A stretch of 64,000 nt of DNA from Tubiluchus corallicola (lineage: Eukaryota > Priapulida > Priapulimorpha > Priapulimorphida > Tubiluchidae), in contig JAQGDQ010000721.1 in NCBI GenBank assembly GCA_030141605.1, positions 1-64,000 of the forward strand, given 5' to 3'. This document shows, in pieces, positions 37,170-48,420 of this stretch; the stretch's first letter is position 1; each line of letters begins with the position of its first letter. The translations under genes were made by a program, and so were the position numbers. The notes beneath the pieces were generated by a model, which did not search any database, was not told the origin of the DNA, and saw only the letters and a list, made by a program, of their open reading frames with translations.

Positions 37170-37675
37170 GCTGTTAGGGAGGACTGAAGATGGGAGAGCT
37201 ACTAGGAAGGACTGAAGATGGGAGAGCTATTAGGAAGGATTGAAGATGGGAGAGCTATTAGGAAGGACTGAAGGTTTGAGAGCTATTAGGAAGGACTGAA
37301 AATGGGAGAGCTACTAGGAAGGACTGAAGGTGAGAGAGTTATTAGGAAGGACTGAAGATGGGAGAGCTGTTAGGAAGGACTGAAGGTGGGAGAGCTATTA
37401 GGAAGGACTGAAAATGGGAGAGCAACTAGGAAGGACTGAAGGTGAGAGAGTTATTAGGAAGGACTGAAGGTGAGAGAGTTATTAGGAAGCACTGAAGGTG
37501 GAAGAGCTATTAGGAAGCACTGAAGATGGGAGAGCTACTAGGAAGCACTGAAGATGGGAGAGCTACTAGGAAGGACTGAAGGTGAAGGAGCTATTAGGAA
37601 GGACTGAAGATGGGAGAGCTACTAGGAAGGACTGAAGGTGAGAGAGCTATTAGGAAGGACTGAAGATTGGAAAGC
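37170..37675. repeat. 28-bp minisatellite
   Basis: About 18 tandem units of TAGGAAGGACTGAAGATGGG plus AGAGCTAT (28 bases), with two main variants (gatggg and ggtgag) interspersed. Unrelated in sequence to the 29-bp arrays. Confidence 0.95.
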
Positions 37676-37793
37676 TGCCTTTGTAGGAATGTTAAATCTT
37701 TGTGAAATCTCTCAAGTTGATCGAAATGCCCTGGGATGAAGAATCTATGTTTACACAGTCAGGTATTTCTTCTTTCACGAACTCTGCACTTTA

Positions 37794-38060
37794 TTATAAT
37801 CTTATTTGCAATGTTTGTAAAACAGAACACAACAAGAGCACCCATTGCTCTTTGTTCATCACAACCAACTGATGCTTGGTACCTGTTTGCTTGAGAGATT
37901 GTGCCACAACAAGAGCACCCATTGCATAGCCGTTGTTCATTACAACCAACTGATGCTTGGTACCTGTTTGCTTGAGAGAGTGTGCCACAACAAGAGCACC
38001 CATTGCATAGTCATCATTCGTCACAGCCATCTGACTCTTGGTACCTGTTTGCTTACACAT
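37794..38060 (-). pseudogene. 81-bp coding repeat derived from a glycogenin-like (GT8) N-terminus
   Basis: Three tandem units of 81 bases (27 codons) read on the minus strand. Unit 1 contains KQTGTKSQMAVTNDDY then AMGALVVAHSL; unit 2 contains KQTGTKHQLVVMNNGY then AMGALVVAQSL; unit 3 begins KQTGTKHQLVVMN and then loses frame. The pattern TNDDYAxGALVxxxSLKQxxTxxxLVV matches the first strand-helix-strand of glycogenin and other GT8 transferases, where LVVM would lead on to the rest of the fold. Here the segment instead loops back into itself, with the VMN of one unit fused where VTN should be. No other GT8 motif (such as DxD) is nearby, so it is not a working enzyme. Confidence 0.6.
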
Positions 38061-38570
38061 GCAGGTGCACAGAAAAATACTACCTCAAGTAATAATTATG
38101 TTGCAACTTCGGTAAGACCAAAAATGTGAGACTGTTTACTAATAAGGAGAGGAAACATCCAAAATCTTTCCGGTAAAATTTTGACAAAAAATATTTTGTT
38201 TTTTAAAAAAATCTACTAAATATAAACCCTCCTATTTACAATAATTTAAGTTTAAACATCTAAATAACGTTCAACTTAAAACAGCACAACTACTTATAAA
38301 CATAACAAAATTGTTTTAAGAAATCCTTGTGTTATGTGTACGTATATACTCGTTTGTATACATGTAAAAGAGGAGAACTGTGTGTTTGCAGAGCACAGCT
38401 TAGCAACACTCAGTTGGCTGCACTTGGGAGACTAAGGGTTGAGGAGTAGCAGCCATTTAGTTAGTACATTTACAATATCAGATGTAAGGAAATGAACCAA
38501 TTTTTCTTGCATTACAATAACTCATATGCAATACATGATACAAAGTTCAAGTGTCAAGAGATTTTGCAAA
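38061..38570. other. No gene recognised
   Basis: A/T-rich; nothing supported. Confidence 0.4.
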
Positions 38571-38995
38571 GTTTATAATTAATTATCTAAATAATTACAT
38601 ACAAACTTCTTTACAAAACTTCATGCAAAACCAAAAATTAAAATCAAATTTACAATTAATTAAATAATTATGGCCTACCTGTAATAAAATTTTATGAAAA
38701 AGAAAAGCAGAACAAAAAATGCCCTCAAAATGTACTAAAAAAATAAAGAAAAACTGAAAAATATTTTATAGAATCAATATTATCTTGGTAATATGCAAGT
38801 ATTACTCTATAGTTATCACTCAAAGACTTTCTATACTGATTCTTAAGGCTGAATTTTTCTCAGCAGCCACCCATCCTTTTAGTTGTAAGTTTTTGTAATG
38901 CGTAATCTTTATTACTAGCTACTCCTCACATCACCTCTCACTTATTCCATTATCTCACTAAGTGACAGAAGACAAAAAGCAGCTCTATTTGAGCT
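38571..38995 (+). repeat. Direct repeat D, copy 2
   Basis: Partner of 36168-36593. Together the two copies bracket the 28-bp minisatellite and the glycogenin-like repeat. Confidence 0.8.
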
Positions 38996-41884
38996 GATTG
39001 GGACAAAACAGTGGAATGTTCTGTTTTTTCTGTTGGAAGTTAACTTAATGCTTGTAATAATACAACGCCTTGGTGTATTAGTGCACTAGTGCATTCTACC
39101 GTTTCTGTTTCAAGTAAAGTTTCTGTTGATAAAATTGAAAGGACTATAATCACGTTTGAGTTTTTAGTTTTGGGTTCCTAGTTTAATAGCTTTTCAAAAT
39201 TTTTGTATGCTATGATATTTAAACCTGAGACTGCGTGTTAATAATTGCCGTTTGGATAAGAGGAGAAAGTTTCAAAACATGCTCAATCACGTAAATAAAC
39301 ATTAGTCAAAATGAACACAAAAACACTTTAGATGTGGACTTCTAAAAATCGTGATCTTCTTTGAAATTTAATTCCTTCACGACGACAAATATTTATGAAG
39401 TTTTGACAACCCCGTACAAAAATACCAATAACAGCTTAATTGCATGAACTACTAGTGCAAAACTCTATATATTCTGAAAGAGAGATAAATTTTCCTTCTA
39501 CTGCTGTAGACAAAAAAAACATAATTAGACTCAGTGGTGTAATTAAAGGATGATAAATAAGGTTTGTAGAATTTCCACTGAATTTTCATTTCAAAGCCTT
39601 CTAGTTTCCAAATGATAGCTTGTACCTAAAACTGAACAACATATAGACTGTAGAACTTTCTTTTCTGCACAAGAATTTGTAAAAAGCCTTCAAATCACTC
39701 TAAGCTTGGAAATTAGCAGCTGTATAGAGTAGCGAAGGTGTTATGAAAATTGTACTGGAATTTAACCTCTTGCTTACAGTAGGGTCTGCCCTTCCTTAGA
39801 TGCAGCTGATTATAAGTATGGGCAGGTGCGCTGTGGAAGTATCAGCGTACATCCCCAGTAGTAGCTGAGCACATAATAGTGCACATTTATTTATTTGCTG
39901 GTTTATTCAGTACTGAATTTGTTTACTTGCTAAGAATTTTGCAGTAGTGGAAACACAGTATGACAGTTTACTTATTTCTAGCACTACAGCTGACGTCAAA
40001 CACGTTGGTCTTTCGCTCCGCCCCCGCTGTATCGTAAGCGTGGTCAGCAACATTCGGGACAACAACTATCTAAACTAAATTAAAGTAAGCGTAACAACAT
40101 GACAGTCACAACTAATGTCTAATAAACAGATAAACTGATTGCATTTTTTTATAAACACAAACTTGCAAAACAGCAGCTATTTTTACACGAAATTAACACA
40201 TCAAGTAGCCAGAAATATTAGGTCTCTTAACTTTGAACATAGATACATCATGGCTGTGATGCATTTTTATACATTAGTTAATCTATCAGGATCTAACACG
40301 CATCTAACAGGTTACTCTCACCGTCTTTCCAATAACTGTAACTGCTAGTCTGCTCAATTTTCAAATAAAAAATCAAAAATCAATAAAAAAATCGCAATTT
40401 TATTGTAATGCTTGCAATTTTTTAGCATAACACAAATAAACGCATACTAATTATAGGTAAACAGACTTTATATTCTCCATGCAATGTCAGATGAATTATC
40501 ATTTAAAATAATTTCATTGTCATCAGTGTCAAATGTAAGAGCTGGCATTTCATCGCTAAAAAGGTTTTCAGAAAGGATATTATGCAACTGAAACATCAAA
40601 TCTGCTTAAAAAACTGTTCAACGCTAGCTGTTACTTTCTGTGAATGCACGCCCAGGTGCAACAAAAATTACCTTGGCTTGTTAATAATAGCCTGAGCTAA
40701 AGAGTGGCATTGAAGCAAATCTTTTGTCCATTGGTTTGCAAAAAAATGTACAAACACTGAAAATGAAGAAAGCAATAGAACTTATTTCATTATATGATTT
40801 AGTTGTATATTGATCGTTACTTTTCTATATTTCATTGAAATTGAAGGCATGAAAGTTTAGCTCATAAGGTTTTGTTTTTACCCGTGAGATGAGCCACTGA
40901 ACTGTCACGAGTGACTAAGTTCTAGCTGCTCACATAGGGTCAGTTATTGCAAAATGCAAAAAGTCAATTTGGCAAAATGTAGAACATATGTACTCAGCTG
41001 TTAAAACTTATTGTTTGGGGGGGAGGGGTGCTAAAATAAACTTAATTTTTCAAACTTTTGCTTGTTCAAGTAAATGAATAATTATAGTGCACCACGAGTG
41101 CCTAATTCAAGCTTTCAGGAACAAACAGTCTTGCCATGTTTGTAAGAGCAAAATCTTCGTAGAGTATTCTTTTACAAACTCCACAATAGTGGGTGCGTTC
41201 AGTAAGAAAAATTATGAATCCATTTAATTTATTTTAATCTGTCGTTGTTCCTAACTCTTAACTTGGCATCTTTTTCCAGGTTTGACGTATTTGCACAAGC
41301 GTGGATTTGTCCAAATACATTTCATTACTTCACAAACATGCAGGAAACTATTCATTCGTGTTTAGTATTTCACAACAAACCCTGAGATAATTTACCGATG
41401 CTCTAAAGAGTTATTGTGTCAAACATTTGCAATAGCATTTGTTCAAACAGTCAGGGTTGTTACACACGAATCTGCGTTTACACATTGGATTTGAGCTATT
41501 TCGCACAAATGTTAAAATCTTTCATGTTACATTCAGTCTTTTAATAAACTTTTCCGAATTTTTCAAAATTTATTTTCTTGCTCTTATTCTGGCACCTCTC
41601 CCTGTGGGCTCTCAATGATAAGACATGATAATGATTTGACATGATAAGCACACTTTTGGCAAAGGAGATTAAATGTTGGCAATTTCAGTTAATAATCTGT
41701 TAGTGCCTAGTGGCACAGCTCATTTGAAGCATGTTGTTCATAGGAATAGCTATAACTTTCAATACTTCACGTCATACTATGATCCTGCTCGGATCATTTG
41801 CGATTACAAACCGGTACTTTTAACTCAATTGAAGTATTTTGCCATTCTTTCAATGGTGCTCCAGGGTGGTGATTTAATTTAAAA
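38996..41884. other. Long stretch without recognised genes
   Basis: A/T-rich; open frames at 40139-40348 and 41673-41882 have no motif. A G-run lies near 41018. Nothing else supported. Confidence 0.4.
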
Positions 41885-42503
41885 AAGTTTATATTCTGTA
41901 GACATTCTTGTCTGCATATGCTTTTCATCTCTTCTTGACATTCACTGGGGTTCCCGAGGTTAGCTAAACAAAAAGCTTCTGCAGACTATTGATAATATTC
42001 TCTCTCTTTCAGCTCATTCTTTCCAGTATTTAAACAGTAAACAGGGTGTGACTAGTTTACTTAAGAATTCTGACATCTAATAAATTACTTTTTCACTTTT
42101 TAACACAAACAAGTAAAGTGTTCATCCATGTTTTAAATCAAATATAGACGTATTAAATTTGAAAGTGCTCTTATTGCGCGTGATTTTGAAAAATATTTTT
42201 GCAAACTTCGTGATCGCGAATCAGTGACTATAAATCATATATTCAAAGCTCATTTGACGCGAGGATTAACCCTCATAAGGATGTATCCATATGGCTTATT
42301 TGCTCAAATTGTTGCAGAGTTTCCTAGGCATTATTGATTTTGTGAATAATGAAAACATTTTATTTAGATAAAGAAAACAACACACTGCATCAGTCTGCCG
42401 CAATTTTAAAAATCGTAATAGCACGTGTTAAAGCAACCAACGTCTTAAAATTAACGAACTGCGTCTCGGTGAATGTCTGTTATTTGTCTACAACTGCAAT
42501 GGT
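41885..42503 (+). repeat. Dispersed repeat E, copy 1 (uninterrupted)
   Basis: Homologous to 58672-60144 in the same orientation: AGTTTATATTCTGTAGACAT, GCTTCTGCAGACTATTGATA, CTTTCCAGTATTTAAACAGT, AAAATATTTTTGCAA and TTATTTGTCTACAACTGC. Lacks about 0.6 kb of the other copy and has one unit of the 98-base repeat that is multiplied there. It runs straight through the point where the BEL/Pao LTR sits in copy 2 and continues AATGGTGGGTT. Confidence 0.75.
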
Positions 42504-44497
42504 GGGTTATAATTTGTCCATATAGAAAATCGCGGCGTGTTCTGTCTTGCTCGATTAGTTATCAAAGAATTTAAATGATTATCGGTATTTTGGAGTTTAA
42601 AGTTTCTCCTGTGCAGAAAGTGATACTAAGACGTATGCAATACTTATTGAGGCAATAATGAGAAATGGTTATTGCTTCACCCTTCTTTGTAGAAAAGATT
42701 TTGTCAATTTTAATGGAATGTTATAGCGAAAGCTATTATTAGTCTTGTCTGTATTTGCTCTGCTTTCTTTGTTAACTCTTTCCCAGGTGTAGAATGCAGG
42801 CTTTTGAAATTCAAGTGCGTAATCACTCTGTTTTATTTGCTTAACTCTTTCGCCGGTGGCATTTTCTAGATTACCCAGGTTAATTTATTGACACAAGATG
42901 ATTTTAACTCAATTTCGGAATTTTTCACGTATACGTATCGCGGCATCTTGGTTTTGAAAAGCTCTTTGTAGGAAAGCTTTTGAAGAATATTAAGTATTTG
43001 TGAAATCTCTCAAGTTGTTCAAAGTAAAGTGCTTTGATGAATCTAAGTTTACACAGTCAGATATTTCTTCTCGTCTCTTCCTTTGTGTTTTTAGGTTTGT
43101 TTGATTTATACATGAATTTTACGATGTGAGAAACTATTGTTAAGAGCGCAGAAAAATCCATTTAGACACGTTTAAAGTCAATATTCAACGTGAATTTGAA
43201 AATTTCTTCTGTCGTTCAAGTTAATAATGTTAATGAAATGGCTGTTGATGTCTACTACATCAGAATAGAAAGCTTGTCTTAACTACTTGTAATGAAAATA
43301 TTGGCAGGTTTAACGAAGAGTTCAATAATAAGGGTATCGAACCATCATGATTTTCAGCAAAAGTTTCCAAGAAAGAGCGAAAATAACTTCTCTTTGCAGG
43401 GTGCTGTTGAGCATGAGGAGTGGTACTGAATCACACTCCTTTGTACAAAAGCTTTTGATAATTTTACTGGATTGCAGCAGCCTATTGTTAATCCTGTCCG
43501 TAATTACTCTGTTGTAATTTCTTAACTCTTTCCCAGGTGTGGAATGCAACCTTTTGAAATTAAGTGTGTAATCACTCTGCTTTGTCTGCTTAACTCTTTC
43601 TCTCAGGTGTGGAAATTCAAGTGAGGAAGATCACACAGTCAATTTCTTCTAGGTTTACTTCACACTTGCCACACACACCTAAATTGGAAAAATAGAGGCT
43701 AATTAGGAAACAGGGAGTAGCTTGTATAATCTACTTGTGTGCCGATCAGTAAGGGAAAACGTTGAAGGTATATATGATAGCAATGGTATCGAATTTTTCT
43801 TGTAAACACAACGTCTTCAGGTTGGGAAAATGACTTCAGTAGAGTATTATAATAATCCTGAGATTTAGTAGGCTTCTCTTTGTGCTGAGTTTCAATGTGG
43901 ATGGTTCAAAATTTTCAAATTACTAATTGAATAATAAGTAAAACATCCACCTCACCAATGAAACGGCAACATGTAACTTACACCACATGACCCACATCGT
44001 GCCATCACAACTGCCATACCACACCAGCCTCACCATGCCATTCCCACGAAGCCAAACGCACGATATCATACCACATAATGCAGATGATGATAACAATTTT
44101 GATGACTGTGATGGTGCTGACAATGTCGATGATGGTGACATCTGACGAGCGACAATAACAACACAACAGCACAACAGTCAAACATTTTGCACAAATTTTA
44201 AGCTGTGTGCTATGACAAATGCTAGTACCTCCTTAAGGACCACAAGGCCTTACAAGGCCTATGATTTTTGCAATTGTATGAGCACAGACAAAGCTAAATA
44301 ATTATAAATTAGGCACCGTTCTATTCGGGAGAACATTAGCTATTCAATCACGGTATTTATTTAAGCATCTATGTGTGATTTAATTGGATCATTTCAAGAA
44401 TAACACGCCCTAACAATTCAGGCACTCCATGTTTGCCCTTTGAGTTGCTAAGTGTGGGTTACACTTGCGAGATTGTACAAACTACTTTGTTATGACC
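42504..44497. other. Repeat scraps, no gene
   Basis: Two related blocks around 42770-42860 and 43510-43625 share TTAACTCTTTCCCAGGTGT and TTTTGAAATT...GTGTAATCACTCTG. The block 42956-43080 (TTTGTGAAATCTCTCAAGTT ... TTTACACAGTCAG) also occurs at about 37680-37775. A CA-rich, compositionally simple segment at 43940-44170 produces an open minus-strand frame that I do not regard as coding. Confidence 0.45.
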
Positions 44498-44563
44498 TGC
44501 TTGCTACAGCCCGAGAACACAGATTTCTACTGCTTGCTGCAGCCCGAGAACACAGATTTCTAC
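44498..44563. repeat. 33-bp tandem duplication
   Basis: TGCTTGCTACAGCCCGAGAA with CACAGATTTCTAC is repeated once immediately after itself (44498-44530, 44531-44563) with one difference. The length keeps frame in an 87-codon plus-strand frame of no recognised identity. Confidence 0.9.
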
Positions 44564-45033
44564 AGCTATTACAGGGGAATTTCAGCCAATGACAAATTAA
44601 GGTTGGCCGGCACAAGCGCGCTGAGTGGTGGAAGAAAACAAAATATCTCTCCTAAAAATCGTAAAATTTCAACGTTTGAAAAAATTAAAGTGGAGTTTGC
44701 TCTATTTTTGAAAAAAAATTCTTTTTAATTAAAGTAAACAACAACAACCAAAATTTCCCGTTCTGGAGACGAAACAATAGAGGTAAACTGGAAGTTGGAA
44801 CAACATCTACTGATAGTATGTGGCTATGTTTTGCAAGGGAAGGAGACTGCCTGCCAGTTTCGTGGCGAACACCCAACCGGGCAATTTGTCGGGCACTCAC
44901 TGGGTGGCGCTGTACGTCAGCGCCTTGGGACGCTGAGAATACTTCGATTCGTAAGGCCTGGTGCCCACCTGCAGAACCAGAAGCTTTCTAAACCGAAAAT
45001 GCAGTAGCAATTGGACTTTCAACACCAATAAAA

Positions 45034-45545
45034 TGTATGTTTGTATAGAATATAAGTAAATATGTGCGGTTGCACAGAAAGTAAGTAAATATGTGCGGTT
45101 GCATAGAAAATAAGTAAATATGTGTGGTTGCATAGAATATAAGTAAATATGTTTGGTTGCATAGAAAATAAGTAAATATGTGCGGTTGCATAGAAAATAA
45201 GAAAATATATGAGGTTGCATAGAAAATAAGTAAATATGTGTGGTTGCATCGAAAATAAGAAAATATATGAGGTTGCATAGAAAATGAGTAAATATGTGTG
45301 GTTGCATCGAAAATAAGAAAATATATGAGGTTGCATAGAAAATGAGTAAATATGTGTGGTTGCATAGAAAATAAGTAAATATGTGTGGTTGTATAGAATA
45401 TAAGCAAATATGTGCAGTTGCATAGAAAATAAGTAAATATGTGTGGTTGTATAGAATATAAGTAAATATGTGCGGTTGTATAGAATATAAGTAAATATGT
45501 GCGGTTGTATAGAATATAAGTAAATTTGTGCAGTTGTCAGCAAAT
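45034..45545. repeat. 29-bp minisatellite, array 2
   Basis: About 18 tandem units of AAGTAAATATGTGCGGTTGC plus ATAGAAAAT (29 bases). Variants carry GTGTGG, ATGAGG, ATCGAAAAT and GTATAGAATAT. The AAATATGTGCGGTTG core matches AAATAAGTGCGGTTG of array 1, and the terminal unit at about 45530-45555 (GCAGTTGTCAGCAAATAA) is almost the array-1 unit, so both descend from one repeat. All three minus-strand frames are open through the array because the unit holds no stop codon on that strand. Confidence 0.95.
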
Positions 45546-45567
45546 AAATGAGGTTGTCTTTTCCATA

Positions 45568-46020
45568 GAAACAATTACGCCCCCAGTATGACCCGTCTTT
45601 AAATTGTGCCGCTCCAATCCCTGCAGCCTTGAAATACTGTAAAATTGCTTCACAGACATTGAGAGGCATTAAGAGACCCACTGGCAGGAGCTACATGTGA
45701 AATGTGAGTATCTTTTTGTCGAGACAGAAAGGAGTTATTTTACTCAGTAATTTGTTCAATGTAAAATGTGTCACCTTTTTAGCTTGAATTTGGTTTTGTC
45801 CTTTCGTCTATCAAAACAGAGTGCAATTATTGATTCACTGGTAACTTGACGTTGCAGACTTGTTCTCAGTTTGGATCTTTCTCTACAGATTTTGTGTCTG
45901 TCTATAACATGACCTGCATCACATTTTTGGATAATTCCAACATCTTTTAATGTGGTAGATGCTATAGCAGCAGCTGCAGCACTCTACCGGAAATGCCAAA
46001 TCCATCTGCTTATAATGCAA
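45568..46020 (-). pseudogene. Second, truncated copy of the uncharacterised ORF family
   Basis: Minus-strand remnants parallel those at 34600-35090: LKDVGIIQKCDAGHVIDR then HKICRERSKLRTSLQ, SIIALCFDRRKDKT, and LNVCEAILQYFKAAGIGA. The homology ends at about 45568, where the 29-bp minisatellite begins. The blocks that follow in the other copy (FIGPSSFTGAIRKALE and the C-terminal part) are missing. Frameshifts separate the pieces. Confidence 0.5.
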
Positions 46021-46515
46021 GTAATCATTGGTTAACAGCCAGAAGATATTATGATGTTTTAACAGTTTAGCTTACAGACTACATATCTTGATTGGTACGA
46101 AATTAAATAAAATTCAGCAAAAACAAACAAACCAGTATATTAGTAGTAACAGAACAGTCACTTTTAAGTAGCTGCCATTTTGTTACTGAATTCCACAAAC
46201 GCTAATGCGCTGTAGGTGTTGTACAAGCTCATGGGTATATCAGGAGTAAAGAGTGCACATACTCAGCTTTTTGTTTAACTTGTACCTAATGTCTTTCACG
46301 TGCAATGCCTCCAGTATTGAAAAATCAGGGCATCATGTTCTTCCATTGGGATTTCGTAATTGTTTGCTTCAAGTACTTGGCACCTATTTGTAATAGAACT
46401 TGCTGATTTCTCTTGAAAATAATTTTGAAAATTTAGCAAATTTGTAAGCTGATCTCGTGAATCTGAAACTGCTTCTATATAAGAAAATTATCATTAAACT
46501 AACGACGGAAATATA

Positions 46516-46656
46516 AATACTAATGCTTTACAAGACTTCTTTGTAAACGTAAGCCCCACATTATCAAGTAATATTGAACCTACAAATACTGATGCGAATT
46601 TTCTTCTTAAAGGAAATCACGAATTTGCTGCGCCAGACATCCCTATAGTTTTTTGA
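46516..46656 (+). mobile_element. Possible LINE fragment (segment before the reverse transcriptase)
   Basis: The frame reads ALQDFFVNVSPTLSSNI and continues to APDIPIVF before a stop. The FF(V/I)N(V/I)...L...I pattern is typical of the linker preceding the RT domain of CR1/Jockey-group LINEs. Very short; no flanking LINE sequence confirmed. Confidence 0.35.
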
Positions 46657-47440
46657 AAACAGAACAAATCTACATAATAAGCCTTTTTGCGTTTTCCTTG
46701 CACGTGTACCACAACAATGCGTCTTAACTACAACCGTCACATGACATGTGGGTAAAGCAATAGTGCCAGCAGCATCGGTTCACAATTTATAATTTTGCAT
46801 TAGTCATTTCAGTCTTTGCGAAGAGTGATTTATTAACAGGATCTTGCTTGACGACAGAAAGAATGAACTAGGTATGTTTCTAGCTAACTGCTAAAGCTGT
46901 CACCATTACAGTAGCTTGAGATTGCGATGTGATGTCAAGTGCATATGCATGGATAAAACCACTTTTTTATCATTTTTGAATCATTTGTCCCATTTGAGTG
47001 ACTTATGTCACATATTTTGTGCCAAGGCACATTTCAAGTGACTATTACATTTGTATGTCCAATTACGATGGTATCCATGTACGACAGCTGGATGACGTAT
47101 GTGACAACAGCTTGCATGACGTATGTCAAATTTGATGTTACGAACAAACTTCATTTCCTGACCGAAGAAAACTATTATAATTGTAGATGTACATCTGGAA
47201 TTACAACACAAATAAATATTTTTTTATTCACAATAAACTTACTTTCAGTATGGCCAATGAGAGAAAACACAAAAGATAGAAAAGTAAAAAAAACGAGAAC
47301 CGATGATAAAAGAATGTTCGATTTTTTCGATTCGTCAGGCAAACAATGATTTGGTTATAACTCTTTCATATGGAGCTTTACAAAGGTTGTCATTTTATCT
47401 GGATGAAAACAGCGATATTATAGTGATTATACAATAATAA
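46657..47440. other. No gene recognised
   Basis: Open plus-strand frame 47005-47349 (114 codons) without recognisable domain. Otherwise nothing. Confidence 0.35.
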
Positions 47441-47665
47441 TTATTGTTCCTTTTCTGCATCCCATCCAAGCTTTATTGGATTTTCTGGTAAACTCGCGAA
47501 ATGGACATTCCACACTAACAGAGGTTCAAAATCACATTCACCAATAGCTTCTTTAGCACTTCTTTGATAATTCATACCCACTTCTCTTCTGTTACAAGCT
47601 AATGTTTTGTTATCAGGTAAATTAACGTACAGTGTATACAAGTTGTTTACTGCGAAATAATACAT
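47441..47665 (-). CDS. Orphan exon-like reading frame, function unknown
   Basis: On the minus strand, after an acceptor-like TTATTTCGCAG, a frame of about 70 codons reads NNLYTLYVNLPDNKTLAC..., then FEPLLVWNVHFASLPENPIK and ends DAEKEQ before TAA. The composition is balanced and protein-like, with an N-glycosylation site (NKT) and two cysteines, as in the last exon of a secreted or Golgi protein. I do not recognise the family and found no partner exon. It lies about 0.75 kb downstream of the HS6ST stop on the same strand. Confidence 0.25.
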   Translation of the reverse strand: MYYFAVNNLYTLYVNLPDNKTLACNRREVGMNYQRSAKEAIGECDFEPLLVWNVHFASLPENPIKLGWDAEKEQ

Positions 47666-47699
47666 AATACTGCTAAATTATCTCAACAAATTATGGTTT

Positions 47700-48135
47700 G
47701 GGATATTCTCAATACACAAGATGGAGGGGTGAAATAAACTTAAAAAAGTTAAAAAAATTCTCAATCATTTCTGATTAATTAATTGTTAATTGAGATCCCT
47801 AATTAAAACACTTCTTCTTCTTTTTCTTTCACCTTGCTACATTTCTCAGCCCGTATTTATCGCGTCTTCAAACATACACACGTGCGCATGTGCAACCATG
47901 CGCCTACAATACTTATGATGTAATAACGCTAGCAAACTCACCTGCAAACCCCAGAGCCCAATGGTTTAAGAGCAAGACTCGCGCGCAACCGGTAACGATT
48001 TCGACCCGAATTTAAGGAAAAAAAATTTCAACCCTACATTTATATCAAGAAATTCTCATTATACAAGACGGAGGGCTATTCTCATTATACAAGATGGAGG
48101 GGTGAAGTAAACTTAAAAAAATAAAAAAATCCTCC
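47700..48135. repeat. Short repeated words around ATTCTCATTATACAAGATGG
   Basis: ATTCTCAATACACAAGATGG plus AGGGGTGAAATAAACTTAAA at about 47706 recurs as two partial copies at about 48053 and 48082 with AGGGGTGAAGTAAACTTAAA. A tRNA-like stretch (AGAGCCCAATGGTTTAAGAG with GATTTCGACCC) lies between them at about 47951-48012. This may be a short SINE-like unit present in more than one copy. Confidence 0.35.
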
Positions 48136-48420
48136 TGGGTATCAGGTATTCCCTGGGGTCCATAAATCACACAGTCCAGGAACATTAACCCTACGTATGT
48201 ATGTATGTGTATCATACCCGAGTATGCAAAGATTGAAGAAGATGCGTATTTAAAATTCCTGGTAATGCCGCGATAACGGGTCTCCTGCGATGGGCATTTC
48301 ACCAGACACATCCGCCCAAATTTTGCGGAAAACTGCACAAATAATCTCCAGAAAAAAATCGGTTTGTGCAACTGTTTCAGCACTTTAGGAAAATGGAAGG
48401 ATTGTACTTCGAAGTTCTTT

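Noticed and set aside
43923-44174. Minus-strand open frame of 83 codons rich in Met, Trp and Val
   Set aside because: Lies in a CA/CCA-rich low-complexity stretch; composition explains the lack of stops.
44897-45574. Minus-strand open frame of 225 codons
   Set aside because: Produced by the stop-free 29-bp tandem repeat; all three frames are open, so openness is not evidence for coding.
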